Source: Strongyloides papillosus (lineage: Eukaryota > Nematoda > Chromadorea > Rhabditida > Strongyloididae). Taken from it: a stretch of 64,000 bases of DNA. Where the stretch lies: NCBI GenBank assembly GCA_005656395.1, contig SRSI01000022.1, positions 62,001-126,000 on the forward strand, written 5' to 3'. The notes under the pieces are model-generated. The model was not told the DNA's origin. It ran no database searches and saw only the letters and a list, made by a program, of their open reading frames with translations. Position numbers and translations under genes: made by a program. Below are positions 32,169-42,481 of this stretch, piece by piece. Position 1 is the stretch's first letter. Each line of letters starts with the position of its first letter.

Positions 32169-33082
32169 CATTTTGTGAGTCAATCAGACATTTGATGTAC
32201 AACTGAAAATTTTACCCCCCATTTTTATCTCATGAATAAAAAGAGCAACCAAAAAAATGTATGTTGGCAAATTTATTCGGCTTGAAACTTTGAGATACAG
32301 CAGTGAGTCAAAGTTGGAAAAATTGATTTTTACGAATTTCAGATTAATAGATTTTTTTAAAAATAAATATTGCTCCTAGGGGTAATTTTTTTATAAAAAA
32401 AAACGAATGAGCATGCTTTCGGCTTCATAAATTTACGTTTTTATTTTGTCTTTTGCAATTTTTTTCTAGTTTTTTTAATTTTTGAGTACAAAAATCGAAA
32501 AAGCGCATGTTTCCACAATGCTCATTCGATTTTTCATGCGATTTTGCATCTAGATTCATAAAAATCAAAAAAATTAAATGGGAAGGTAAATGTGTTCTCA
32601 TACAAAATATAGATTCCAATTCATTATAGTAGAATATTGGTTCAATTTTTGAATAAATTTTAAATTTTTTTATAATAAATATTGTTTCTAACAATAGTGT
32701 TATATGAAAAATCGAATGAACATAGTGAGAACATGCGCTTTTTCGATTTTTGTAGTCAAAAATTGAAAAAACTAAAAAAAAATTGCAAAAGACAATAAAG
32801 ACGTAAATTTATGAAGCCGAAAGTATGCTCATTCGTTTTTTTTATAAAAAATTACTCCTAGAAACAACATTTTTTTAAAAAAAATCTGTTTATCTGAAAT
32901 TCGTAAAAATCAATTTTTCCAACTTTGACTCACTACTACTACTGTGTCTCAAAGTTTCAAGCCGAATAAATTTGCCAACACACATTTTTTTGGTTGCTTT
33001 TTTATTCATGAGATAAAAATGAGGGGTAAAATTTTCAGTTGTACAAAATTTTAGAAAAAATGTTCGACTGACTCGCAAAATG
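32169..33082. mobile_element. 914-bp foldback element
   Basis: Two arms of about 370 bp are inverted copies: CATTTTGTGAGTCAATCAGAC at 32169 against the reverse of the right end CGAGTCAGTC near 33066-33082, continuing through TACAACTGAAAATTTTACC, a GCTTGAAACTTTGAGA-type block and CATGCGCTTTTTCGATTTTTG near the centre. The right arm ends 50 bp before the next gene. No transposase is present and no target duplication is clear. Minus frames at 32425-32694 and 32890-33078 are arm sequence. Confidence 0.8.
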
Positions 33083-33131
33083 CGTTTTAGTAAATTATCT
33101 TAACTCTTTTTTCTAATTTCAGATATTTAAC

Positions 33132-34385
33132 ATGTCCAGTAACAAAACGAAATATGAGAGTTCATCTGACAGTGAAAATGACAGCCAAAAAATAGAAGAA
33201 TCAGGTAGTCAGGATTCAAAGAGACATATAAAATCGTCAAAATGTTATGAAGACTATTTAATTGATGATGTATACAACAATGCCATTAACTGTGTCATCA
33301 CCTCAGAAAAAGAGGCAGCAAAAAACGCCATGAAACAGCCAAATCTTCCACATGTAAAAAGATTCAGACAAAACGTTGACATCAGTAAAGACAAGGAGAA
33401 TAATATCATCCCAGGTAATGTGACCCAACCAACAAGTTTGTCTATAGAAACTCAGTCACATTCGATGCCATTATCTCAAGAGTCAAGTTTAATACGTTTG
33501 ATGTCAATAAAGATGGACAATATGATCGAAGAAATGGAAAATAGATGTCATGAGAATGTCAAAACGTATGTTGACAAGGCAGTATCAGAGGCAACTGATA
33601 AAATTAGACGTATTATTGAGAATAATATCTAATTTGTTAACACGACCTATGAGGAAGGCACTAACACAATTTTGATTGTGATTGACAGTGCATCTGCCTT
33701 AGGTGCGACTAAAAGAAGAAAAGTGGCTAGAAATGTTAATGAAAGTAGTAACTCAGGAAAATTTTGGTCAGTATTGATCAGTGATGAGGCAAAGCCGTTA
33801 TCTACAGTCAGTATTGATGTCAGAAAGGCAGTTATTAGCAACGCTAGAGACTATCTTGTCATGGTATGTTTAATAAGAATAATATTATTGACTTTTTCAG
33901 AACAAGAAGGCTCCGAATGACACTATCTACAGATTCTTAGACAGGAATATGGACATAAACACACTAGCATCAGATTTATCTAGTCCACAAAAATTTGGCA
34001 TGTCTGTGGCTGATGTTTTATTTCCTAGGGATGTGCAAATACATTTCAAATTTTACCATTCCTTAACGCGGTCATCTAAAAGGACTGAATTGCCAGATGA
34101 TAAAATGAAAACTTTTAAAAGTATTTTTGACATTTTAATATTGTTGACTTTATTTTAGAGGCAATATTATACTGTGGTATGGCTTGTTTTCATGTCAAGG
34201 ATGATAGAAAGACCTACTTCAGTGCCCTTATTGAAGCCATAAATGGCTGTGCAAGTCATTGGAGCAGAGGAGGAAAAAAGACATGTTACAATAATGAGGG
34301 AAATGACACTTATTGGAAAATAACTGACTTTCCGTGGCCAACAGATACGACTATTTCAAGTGCCATTTCAAGTGTCAATCCTTGA
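33132..34385 (+). pseudogene. Unrecognised spliced gene with an in-frame stop
   Basis: Four exon pieces form one reading: 33132-33863 with a TAA at 33630-33632, then 33901-34120 and 34159-34385. The introns are 37 nt (33864-33900, ATG/GTATGT to TTTTTCAG) and 38 nt (34121-34158), and the phases agree. The first ATG follows an acceptor TAATTTCAG, a possible trans-splice site. The N-terminal 120 residues are Ser- and charge-rich with a basic KHV/KRFRQ patch; a coiled-coil-like stretch precedes the stop; the C-terminal half is globular with a SHWSRGGKKTCY block. Base composition is less AT-rich than the flanks. I do not recognise the family. The stop may be a null mutation, a read-through codon or an error; with no stop the product is about 392 residues. 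Confidence 0.5.
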
Positions 34386-34529
34386 AATTTGTTTTAAAAT
34401 TATATTTGACCACTATAAAAGTAATTTACCACCATAATGAAATTTTTGACATAAGAGTTGAGTCTTGATGTGATTGTCATGCATTGTCAATGTTGTCGTT
34501 TTACCAATTAATTAAAATTATTTTCAGAT

Positions 34530-35040
34530 ATTTTCTACCGTTTTTTTTAGCTTATTTTAGTAAGTTTAATTTATAAATTTATAATTAGTAATATTTATGA
34601 TTTCAAGTTGACGTCTCGATTTTCTGGAGGAGCATTGTATCAAAGGTATGAGTAGGTTATTTTTTGATTAATCACATGCTAATGGTTTAAATTTTAGGCA
34701 CCTGTTATCTGTTCTTGGTGAAAAAAAGGACATCATGGGTAGGTTGAATATTAAATTTTGTAATGTATTGAATATTCATTTTTTAGTCTGAATAAAATCT
34801 TTTATCGGACCTGCAGTCTACTTCAGTAAGTTATTTCTTACTTTTTAATATACTAATTGTTGTTTTTTTAGATTCATTTTTTACTTCATTTACGTATCCG
34901 GATTAATTTTGACTTAGTAAGTTATTTTTCACTATATGTTGTTTATAATATGTTTTATTTTTAGATTTGTCAAAAGATGTTTCAACATTATCGGTTGCTG
35001 TTATTACCTTTTAAGTAATAATTATTTTTTATAATTTCTT
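34530..35040 (+). other. Chain of exon-like blocks with strong splice signals
   Basis: After the gene, short blocks of 35-50 nt alternate with segments starting GTAAGTT or GTATGAG and ending TTTTTTAG: blocks near 34612-34647, 34698-34738, 34787-34827, 34871-34916 and 34965-35018. The introns near 34828-34870 and 34917-34964 resemble each other. The first two blocks read open together (ending GEKKDIM) and then hit a stop. This could be the spliced tail of a transcript, or decayed exons. Confidence 0.35.
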
Positions 35041-35289
35041 GTTATAGATGTGTATTTTTTATAGTAAACTTTGAATATTTTATAATTTTATATTGTTTTT
35101 TATGTTTAAGATAAAATTTTCTTTGTAACAAGTAATTATTGATGATTAACAAAAAAAAACTTTTAGTCTACATAGAGTTAACCAGCAGTCAAGAAAATAA
35201 GCTAATAATTAGTTTAGTCTACAGGTAGTCAAAAAACCACATCATTATTTCACTAAGGAAACACAACGGGGTAAATGCAGGCTGACTAA

Positions 35290-36816
35290 ATGGCCATAAA
35301 AAAAGGAAGCCGGGAAGATGCGAACAATAAAAATCAATCCAATGTTAAAATTATTAAATTGAAAGACCAGGGAAATTTTACTCATGAGGTTAGTTTTATA
35401 TAGTCTATTTTTAAATAATATATTTTTTTAGGTTGCTTTTCCAATTCCATATGAATATAAGTCACTTATACCAGCTAAAAAAATCTGGCAAAAATGTTTA
35501 GTTTTAAACTTGACGCTTTTCAAAAGAAAGCTATCTTGTGCATCGAGAATGATCAATCAATTGTTGTTTCTGCCCCGACATCAGCAGGAAAAAGTGTTGC
35601 TACTTTGTATGCTATTGCTTTGGGCCTTCGTAAAAACACAAAGTAGCATATACATCCCCAATCAAAGCACTTTCTAGTCAAATATTCAATGAACTCAAAA
35701 AAGAATTCACTGATGTGGGTATTATTACAGGAGATAGGTCTGAGGATTCTGATGCATTAGTTATTGTGATAACAGCAGAAATTTTAAGAAATATGATGTA
35801 TCGAAATAATGAATGTATTAGTAAATTTAAATGGATAATATTTGATGAAATTCACTATATACAGAATCCTCAAAGAGGCTCATCTGGGAAGAAATAATTA
35901 TTCTTCTTTTGAGTCATATGCGTTGTATTTGTTTGTCTGCTACAATTCCAAATGTAAATGAATTTGCTGGATGGATTGTTAATTTACATAGACAACCATG
36001 TAATGTAATCTGTACTGGTTACAGACCTGTACCATTGCAACATTTTATTTATACAAGACAAAAAATTTTTTTGAAATTATCATTACAATAGGAGAGTTTC
36101 GAAAAGAAAGTCTTAATTTAGCATTATCAAACATACCTAATTCGCCAAAAGAATCAAAAACTGAAGGTGCTATCGAAGTGGTACAAAAGATTGTTGGTAG
36201 AGGATGTGCTCCATTAGTTGTTTTTAACTTTAATAAAAAGGAATGTGAGTTATATAGTGTGGATCTTCTACACCAAGAGAAAGTAACTTTTATCCAAGAA
36301 AAAGATCTAGAAATTATTAAAGAGAATCTTGACAAAACGATTGCATTATTATCCAATGCAGATAAAGAGCTTCCTCAAATAAAGTGCATTTCAAAATGTC
36401 TTTTAGTGAAAATTGCCTTTCATCATGCGGGTTCGATACCAATTATTAAGGAAACTATTGAGTTAATATTTGGTATGGGCTTAATTTCTGTACTATTTCC
36501 TACAGAAACTTTTGCTGTGGGATTAAACAAGCCTGCTAGGACAGTTTTGTTTACAAGGCTTAGTAAATATGATGGTGTTTCTAGTAGGTTGATTATCCCG
36601 GAAAAGTACATTCAAATGGCAGATACAGCTGGAAGAAGAGGAATGGATACGAAAGGAATCGTAGTTTTAATGGTTCGCAAAAATATTGGAACTAATGCCT
36701 TGGAGAAAATGGTCAAAGGAAAGTCGGATTGTGTAAATTCTGCTTTTCGTCCAACATACAGTATGATACTCAATTTTTCAAGATCTTTTTCTGTGGAAGA
36801 GCTTTTGGTCTAGAAT
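35290..36816 (+). pseudogene. MTR4/SKI2-like exosome RNA helicase, decayed copy
   Basis: From an ATG at 35290 the N-terminal THEVAFP motif spans a short intron (GTTAGTT...TTTTTTAG, about 35386-35431). Helicase motifs follow in order: I (APTSAGKS), II (DEIH in WIIFDEIHYI), III (LSATIPN), then HHAGSIPIIKETIE, V (FPTETFAVGLNKPARTV) and a damaged VI (QMADTAGRRG, where GRAGRRG is usual). Reading frame changes near 35500, 35645, 35880 and 36090, and the C-terminal half of MTR4 (stalk, arch, ratchet) is missing after 36813. MTR4 unwinds RNA for the nuclear exosome; this copy retains an intron, so it came from DNA duplication rather than retrocopying. Confidence 0.85.
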
Positions 36817-36833
36817 TAATGCTTGAAAGATAA

Positions 36834-37505
36834 CACAGAAAAAATTTTTCGCATCAAAAATAGGACTGAAAAATTAAATTTTTATTGAATATTCAAAAAC
36901 AGTACTGAATACAAAAAGACAGTACTGAACAAAAAAAACAGTACTGATCACAAAAAAACAGTACTGATTAAAAAGTAGTATTGAAAAAAGCTATACTGAA
37001 TAAACAAAACAGTTGTGAATTAAAAAAAGTAGTACTGATATAAAAAGAACAGTTATTATATAGACAATTTTTAAATAAAATGCCATTTGCAAAACAATTT
37101 ATAAATATAATATGACAAAAATTTTGCTTTTCTATTGTATTTAATCAATTTTATCTTATATATGAAAATCAGATATCAAAGAAAAATTTCTACAGTATTT
37201 TTGAAATCCAATTTTTAAAGTTGCAATGGATTTAGTTGTCTAAAATATTATTTTTAAATTACTAATATTTTGAAATTTTATACTTTTTAACAATATTATT
37301 TTTCAATATTTTTAAGGTTACTATTGTTCGAAATTTCTTTCATATTTTGATCCTAAAATCTTTTGAAAATATAATTAGTTCATTTTTTAAAATGATTAAA
37401 AATAATTGCTTGGTATTTTTTTTGAAAACATAGTTCTATTTTTGAAACTATATTCAAAAATTTTTAATTTTTCAGTCCTATTATGATGCGAAAAATTTTT
37501 CTGTG
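36834..37505. mobile_element. 672-bp MITE with 3-bp TAA duplication
   Basis: Inverted ends of about 45 bp (CACAGAAAAAATTTTTCGCAT at 36834, its reverse at 37505) are flanked by TAA (36831-36833, 37506-37508). A TAA duplication fits PIF/Harbinger, and TA would fit Tc1/mariner. The interior 36895-37050 carries about eight imperfect 20-bp tandem units with the core ACAGTACTGA. There is no coding capacity. It lies 18 bp after the helicase relic. Confidence 0.8.
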
Positions 37506-37508
37506 TAA

Positions 37509-37898
37509 TAATAAACAAATAATTCGTAAAAATGTTTTTATTTATTCTTATACGGGGGCTAGATTACGGCAGTGCCAGCCGAAGAGAAGCCACAGGCCAA
37601 GCCCTATCAATAAATAGAAAAAATAATGTGCTTTTTTTGGAAAATATTATAAAATTTTCACTCAAAAATGCAAATACTGCACAAAAAAATTACTGCAAGT
37701 GCTTCAAAATATGTTTATTTATCATTTTTCATGCTTATAATACGTTTTATCCCAAAAAAATCGCGCTAAATAACAATTTTTAGCCAAACTGTTAAATCAA
37801 ATAACTTTGCAATTTGTTTATTGTAAAAATTACACGGCAAAAATTAAGTAGCGGCGCGATTGGCTATATAACCGTTAAACTAATGTCCCTGTTCTCAT
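37509..37898. other. Spacer with two GC-rich islands
   Basis: Bases 37548-37612 (GGGGGCTAGATTACGGCAG...) and 37852-37880 (TAGCGGCGCGATTGGC) stand out against the AT-rich background. They fit no tRNA, 5S or snRNA that I know. The plus frame 37532-37783 has no recognisable domain. Confidence 0.35.
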
Positions 37899-38075
37899 TT
37901 GAAAGGTATTGAGAATTGTTCAATTTGTACTATGACAGTCAATTCTGTTAAAAATCAACTTCCTCGTGTTAAATGTAAACAGTGTAAACATAAATTTCAT
38001 GTTCTATACTTTATAAATGGTTTGATACTTCTAATAATACAAATTATCCATTGTGAAGAAGTGATTTTATATAAA
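37899..38075 (+). pseudogene. Listerin (LTN1) RING finger fragment
   Basis: The frame reads CSIC, then a PRVKCKQCKHKFH block, the signature of the C-terminal RING of the ribosome-associated E3 ligase Listerin (CxxC ... LPxxxCxxCxxxFH). Just after FH the reading frame shifts and continues with LYKWF and a YPL block, where a TGA at 38054-38056 replaces the expected Cys codon before RSDF. The rest of the large ltn-1 gene is absent. Assignment is from family knowledge of the motif spacing. Confidence 0.8.
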
Positions 38076-38395
38076 TTTAATCTTAAATTAAAGGATGATG
38101 TCATCTTAGATTTTTTTTATAGAAAATTTATTTGTTAGTAAAGTTTGTTTTTCAGTTTTTTATTTTAAAATATCATGCATTTTATATTATAATTACATTT
38201 TTATACTAAAAAAATTGATGAAAATTTGATAAAAATACATTGAAAGAGAGTGGAAAAAAATTATATTTAAATCATTGTTATAATGGTATTCGAGATAATG
38301 TATTAACTATAATTGGCAAATCAAAACTAACCCATTCGTTATAGTGTACTAAACTAAGTATCAATTTCAAGATTGACATAGAATGTAGAGCACAC

Positions 38396-38710
38396 GCCGG
38401 GAGCTGCGGTGGGCTCTTGTAAACCAACTTCTAGGTGGCTTAGGATGGGGAAGGTCTGCCTGTCGGATTGACATTTGTCTGCCTGTCGTCGTTGACCGAG
38501 TGTCCGTGCCAAGCGTAGCGTCGATAGACCATCAGTGGGGGAGCCCGTTGGTGATCGGTCGTAGTCAGTTCACTGGCTTATAAGGAGAGATGGATGGCTC
38601 AGGCCCGTGAGGGAGCAGGCAAAAGTCTCCGCGCTATGACAGTGGCCGGATGGCACACGCGAGGCGTTGGGTTTCAGGTGCCGGCATTATATGGTCTCAC
38701 TCATTCTTTT
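38396..38710 (+). ncRNA. Signal recognition particle RNA (7SL)
   Basis: This is a GC-rich island of about 310 bp in AT-rich DNA. The 5' end GCCGGGAGCTGCGGTGGGC with CTTGTAAACC and GGTGGCTTAGGATGG follows the Alu domain of 7SL (GCCGGGCGCGGTGG, TGTAGTCC, GGAGGCTGAGG). GGAG near 38584 fits the helix 6 tetraloop bound by SRP19. Helix 8 is unmistakable: GGAGCAGGCAAAAGTCTCC at 38612-38630 matches the SRP54-binding GGAGCAGGNNAAAACUCC. A T4 stretch at 38707-38710 would terminate Pol III. SRP RNA scaffolds the particle that targets secretory proteins to the ER. Confidence 0.9.
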
Positions 38711-39259
38711 GCACTTTTTTGTTTTAAATTATCTTATTTTATAATGATTATCAAGATTGTATAAAAAATTTATGATTTTCATTTATTTGGAGATAAGTAA
38801 TATTATACCTGTCAGTTACAAATAAACTTTTTATAAAAGTAAATACTCATTCAATCACAATCATTAATCCTGGCTTTCACTTTACCAAACTTTTCTGTAT
38901 ATGAATCATTTACATATCATAAAATAATCAAAATTGACAATAATTTTTGCACTTCCCGCACCAACAATTTTTTGAATTTTAAAAGCACGTTGTGTTGTCA
39001 ATACAAATGCTCATGTTTTCTAAAATTATTACTTTTACAGATCGTTATCTTTAATTTGATTATAATTTTTCTTTTATTCAATATAACTATTTTGTTTCAT
39101 CTAGTTGTTTCGTGATAAATGACGTAAGTTCGTTAATTTTATCTAATGAGGACACATTTGGATAAAGAATATCATTCTCTTTCACTTTTTAATAATAAAT
39201 TTTTAACCTTCTCCATATACATATCTCAATCATTTTTTCTCTTGTACTTTTTGTTTAAC
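38711..39259. other. AT-rich spacer after the SRP RNA
   Basis: Nothing supported is seen. Confidence 0.4.
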
Positions 39260-41722
39260 TGATCAAAAAGGTTTTTCGATCCAAGTTTCGGATTTATTGC
39301 CATCGACCATGATATTCCTTATTCAAAATACTCCAAACAATTAGTTATTATACTTCACAAAGAAATGTTACCAAGTAACTAGTGATGATTTAAAAGTCTT
39401 TCACACAACAAAAAGTTATTTTGAACAAAAAAATGAGAGAGGAGAAGTTAAACTTGAGAATGTAAATAAATTAATTATAAGTGAGGAAGCGCAAATTGGT
39501 AACAGATTTAGTCAATTAAAAGTAACTGATGTTCAATACAACTTTAAATCATTTGGTATTTTATTCTCAATCTCTGATCAGTATTTTGGTGTTAATGAGT
39601 ATACTGGCAAAATTATAATTATTAATGATTTGAAAAAACTTCTAATTTTAAGATTCACTTTTCCTTAGAGAGGATGATTTTTTAATATACCAATTACACA
39701 TCAGATTATACGATGTCTAACAAGATGCCACAAAAAGAGAACTCGGCAATATTTCAATTAACATAAATATAGAAGACGTGAACAATAATTTATCCCCTTT
39801 TCGATAAATGGGAGTACACATACACTATTCCTGAGGACTCCCCAAAAGATACACTAATTGGGACTGTGGCAGCTAATGACTTAGACCACAACGCTGGCAT
39901 AACATATAAAATAATTAATAAAGATTCAAATATCCCATTAAGAATAGACTCCACAACTGGTAACATCTATTCTCTGGAATCATTTGATCGTGAAAACAAC
40001 CCCATACTTAGATATGTAATAATAGCAACAGATGCCACGTATAGGCCCTTAACTTCTTTCGCTAATTTGATACTTATAATTGGAGATGTTAATGACAATG
40101 AATCGCAATGTTTGAGTGCAGAGCTTTGTAGTGTTACTATTCTAGAAGACTTACCTAATAATTGCCTGTTTAATTGGTATTGATAAAGATGAGGGAAGGA
40201 ATAGGAAGTTGAGTTATTTTTTGATTGATGAGAGGGATAAGAAGAATTTTTTCCTCTACCAAAAGACTGGGTCTTTGTTTTTGAAGAGCCCTCAACCGTT
40301 GAATTATGAGATACAAAACAAATTTATTATAAAGTTTAAGATATCAGATAATAGGGAAAATTCGTTGTCAACGATATGTACATTAGAGGTGTTATTGGAG
40401 GATGTTAATGAAAATATATATCTACCAACTTTTGAGGATGTCGAAATTGAAGGGTCAATTGAGGAGAATATACCGATAGGTACGACAATTTTGACTATTC
40501 ACACTACTGATAGTGATAATGCAACATGCCAACCAACGTATAAGATTATTGATGGAGATGGTTTGGGGTATTTTGAAATAACTGAAGGGGGAACGATTAA
40601 GACTACTAGGATCTTGGATCATGAAAAGAAGTCTTTGTACTATTTGACGGTAGCTGCCATTGATTGTGATGTTAAAAATCCTCTAACATCAGTTGGTCAT
40701 GTGAATATAAAAGTTCTCAACACCAACGATAATGCCCCAATGTTCTTGGCACCTGTATACACAGGAACAATTAGTGAAGACTCCCCTGAAGATACTATCG
40801 TATGCAAAGTCGAAGTCATCGATGCTGATGAGATTCAAAACACAAAATCATCCATAACCTACACCACAATAAAGGGTAACTTCCAGTCACAATTCTCAAT
40901 CGATCCCCGATCAGGACATATCATCCGTGGTAAAAGAAAACTCGATAGAGAGGCACAAAAAGAATACGAATTACATGTTAACGCCTGTGATAATGGCACT
41001 CCAAAATTGTGTTCAACTGTTATCGTTATCTTGAATGTCACTGGTGTTAATGATAATGGTCCAATTGTCAAGGTGTCGAGCTATAATGTAACTGTTTCTG
41101 TTGATATTAAAGGATTCCTTCATAAAGTTATTGCTATTGATAACGATGGACTTGATTTTAGAGAGAGTGTTTAGAGTATTTCTGCGACCTCAGTTACAGA
41201 TATATCAATTAATGAGATATGTGAGTTTATGTCGAGTGATGTGATTAAAATTAAAGAAAATATCACATTGGAAAATTTTATTTAGGATAAATTGAATAAT
41301 TCTATGGAGAGTGTCGTTGAAGTCAAGATAAAGGGAAGTAACATAAATTCATTGAGACACCAAAAAAACCTTCACAATTTGCTTTAAGTGATCAATGGAA
41401 AGTTGTTCAATCAAGTGAAGTGAAAAGTTAGGTCAAGCTATAACCGTACTTGAAACTTATGATCTAAATGGAGATGTTTTATTGTGGGAGATGAAAGATA
41501 AAGAGTTAAAGAAATATTTTAGTATTACTAATAATGGTGAATTAGTTTTGTTGGTGTCTGTTAATAATAAACCAATAACTAGTAATGAATTTGTATTGCT
41601 TTTTAATGTTACTGATGGTTTACTGACTATTGAAAGTGAAATCACTACTAGGAAACCAAAAATGTCTATTTACCGTTCTTCTTTCTCGTCACTGGTATAT
41701 AATATAGAGATTTTTGGTAGCT
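39260..41722 (+). pseudogene. Large cadherin (FAT/Dachsous-like), decayed fragment
   Basis: At least five consecutive cadherin repeats can be read in shifting frames. Calcium-binding linkers are visible as VNNNLSP (~39790), DVNDNE (~40090), DVNENIYLP (~40420), NTNDNAPMF (~40735) and GVNDNGPIV (~41060), with DRE/DHE motifs (FDRENNP, LDHEKKS, LDREAQKEYELHV). The best part, 40209-41174, is open for 321 codons. Frameshifts near 39810 and 40180, a TAG at 41172-41174 and more stops to 41724 break it. No signal peptide, EGF/LamG, membrane segment or cytoplasmic tail is present. The repeat type suggests a giant protocadherin gene from which this piece was copied. Confidence 0.85.
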
Positions 41723-41723
41723 A

Positions 41724-41926
41724 GTTCGGAACAAGAACGACCATTGTCGAACTTAATTTAATAAGGGTGTTGGTCGCGATGAAATTCGGTTTCACATTTT
41801 ACAAAATCCAATGGCCAAACTACAAAATATGTTTATTTATTGCTATTCATATTTAGAAATACCTTCTATTCGGAAAAAAAAACTGTAATAAATAACAGTT
41901 TAGCAATGATCGCTCTTGTTCAGAAC
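41724..41926. mobile_element. 203-bp MITE
   Basis: Imperfect inverted ends of 23 bp (GTTCGGAACAAGAACGACC... at 41724, GTTCTGAACAAGAGCGATC... reversed from 41926) match at about 19 of 23 positions. The element abuts the last cadherin-like frame and lies 84 bp before element 3. A target duplication is not clear. Confidence 0.6.
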
Positions 41927-42010
41927 TTTAGCCATTTCGTTTTGAATTTATTATTTAAATGTTGCAAATAGTTGTATTTATTATTAAAATAATTTTGATG
42001 TATTTCAAAC

Positions 42011-42451
42011 AGTAAAAGAGAAGTAATCCTAACTCTTCTTCTCATTTGGCTTTGTTTTGATCCTGTAAAGAAAATATCCTTTACAGTTAAATATATAAAC
42101 AAAAGATTTCAAAATAGTTGTCATTTTGTAAAAACACTATGTCATTTTTTTTTTTTTTTTATTGTATTAAGTATTATACTAACTTAATTCCTTTTATTTT
42201 AGTGTAAGATTCAAGGGGACGTAGAGGATTCTAATTATATTGTTTATTAGTGTTTAGATTGTACTTTGTGTAGCTAAAAGTAAGTTCCCAAGAATCTTAT
42301 AATTAACAAATTGTCATTAGGTGGCCATTTTTTTAGCGCTTGTCTTTATATTGTAAAGGTGTATAATAATAAAATATTAGTTTGTGTGTTAAACCTTCTA
42401 TACTATCTTTTAACTGAAACTAGGCACCAACAAAACTTAAATAATTTTACT
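42011..42451 (+). repeat. 5' LTR of element 3
   Basis: It begins AGTAAAAGAGAAG and ends AATAATTTTACT. It contains a run of about 15 T and an AATAAAATATT near 42368. Confidence 0.93.
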
Positions 42452-42481
42452 GGTCATAGTTGGAGGTGTAACAAGTAAAAG

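Noticed and set aside
37548..37612. tRNA or snRNA gene in a GC-rich island
   Set aside because: There is no B-box GGTTCGANTCC, no cloverleaf and no snRNA motif that I can recognise.
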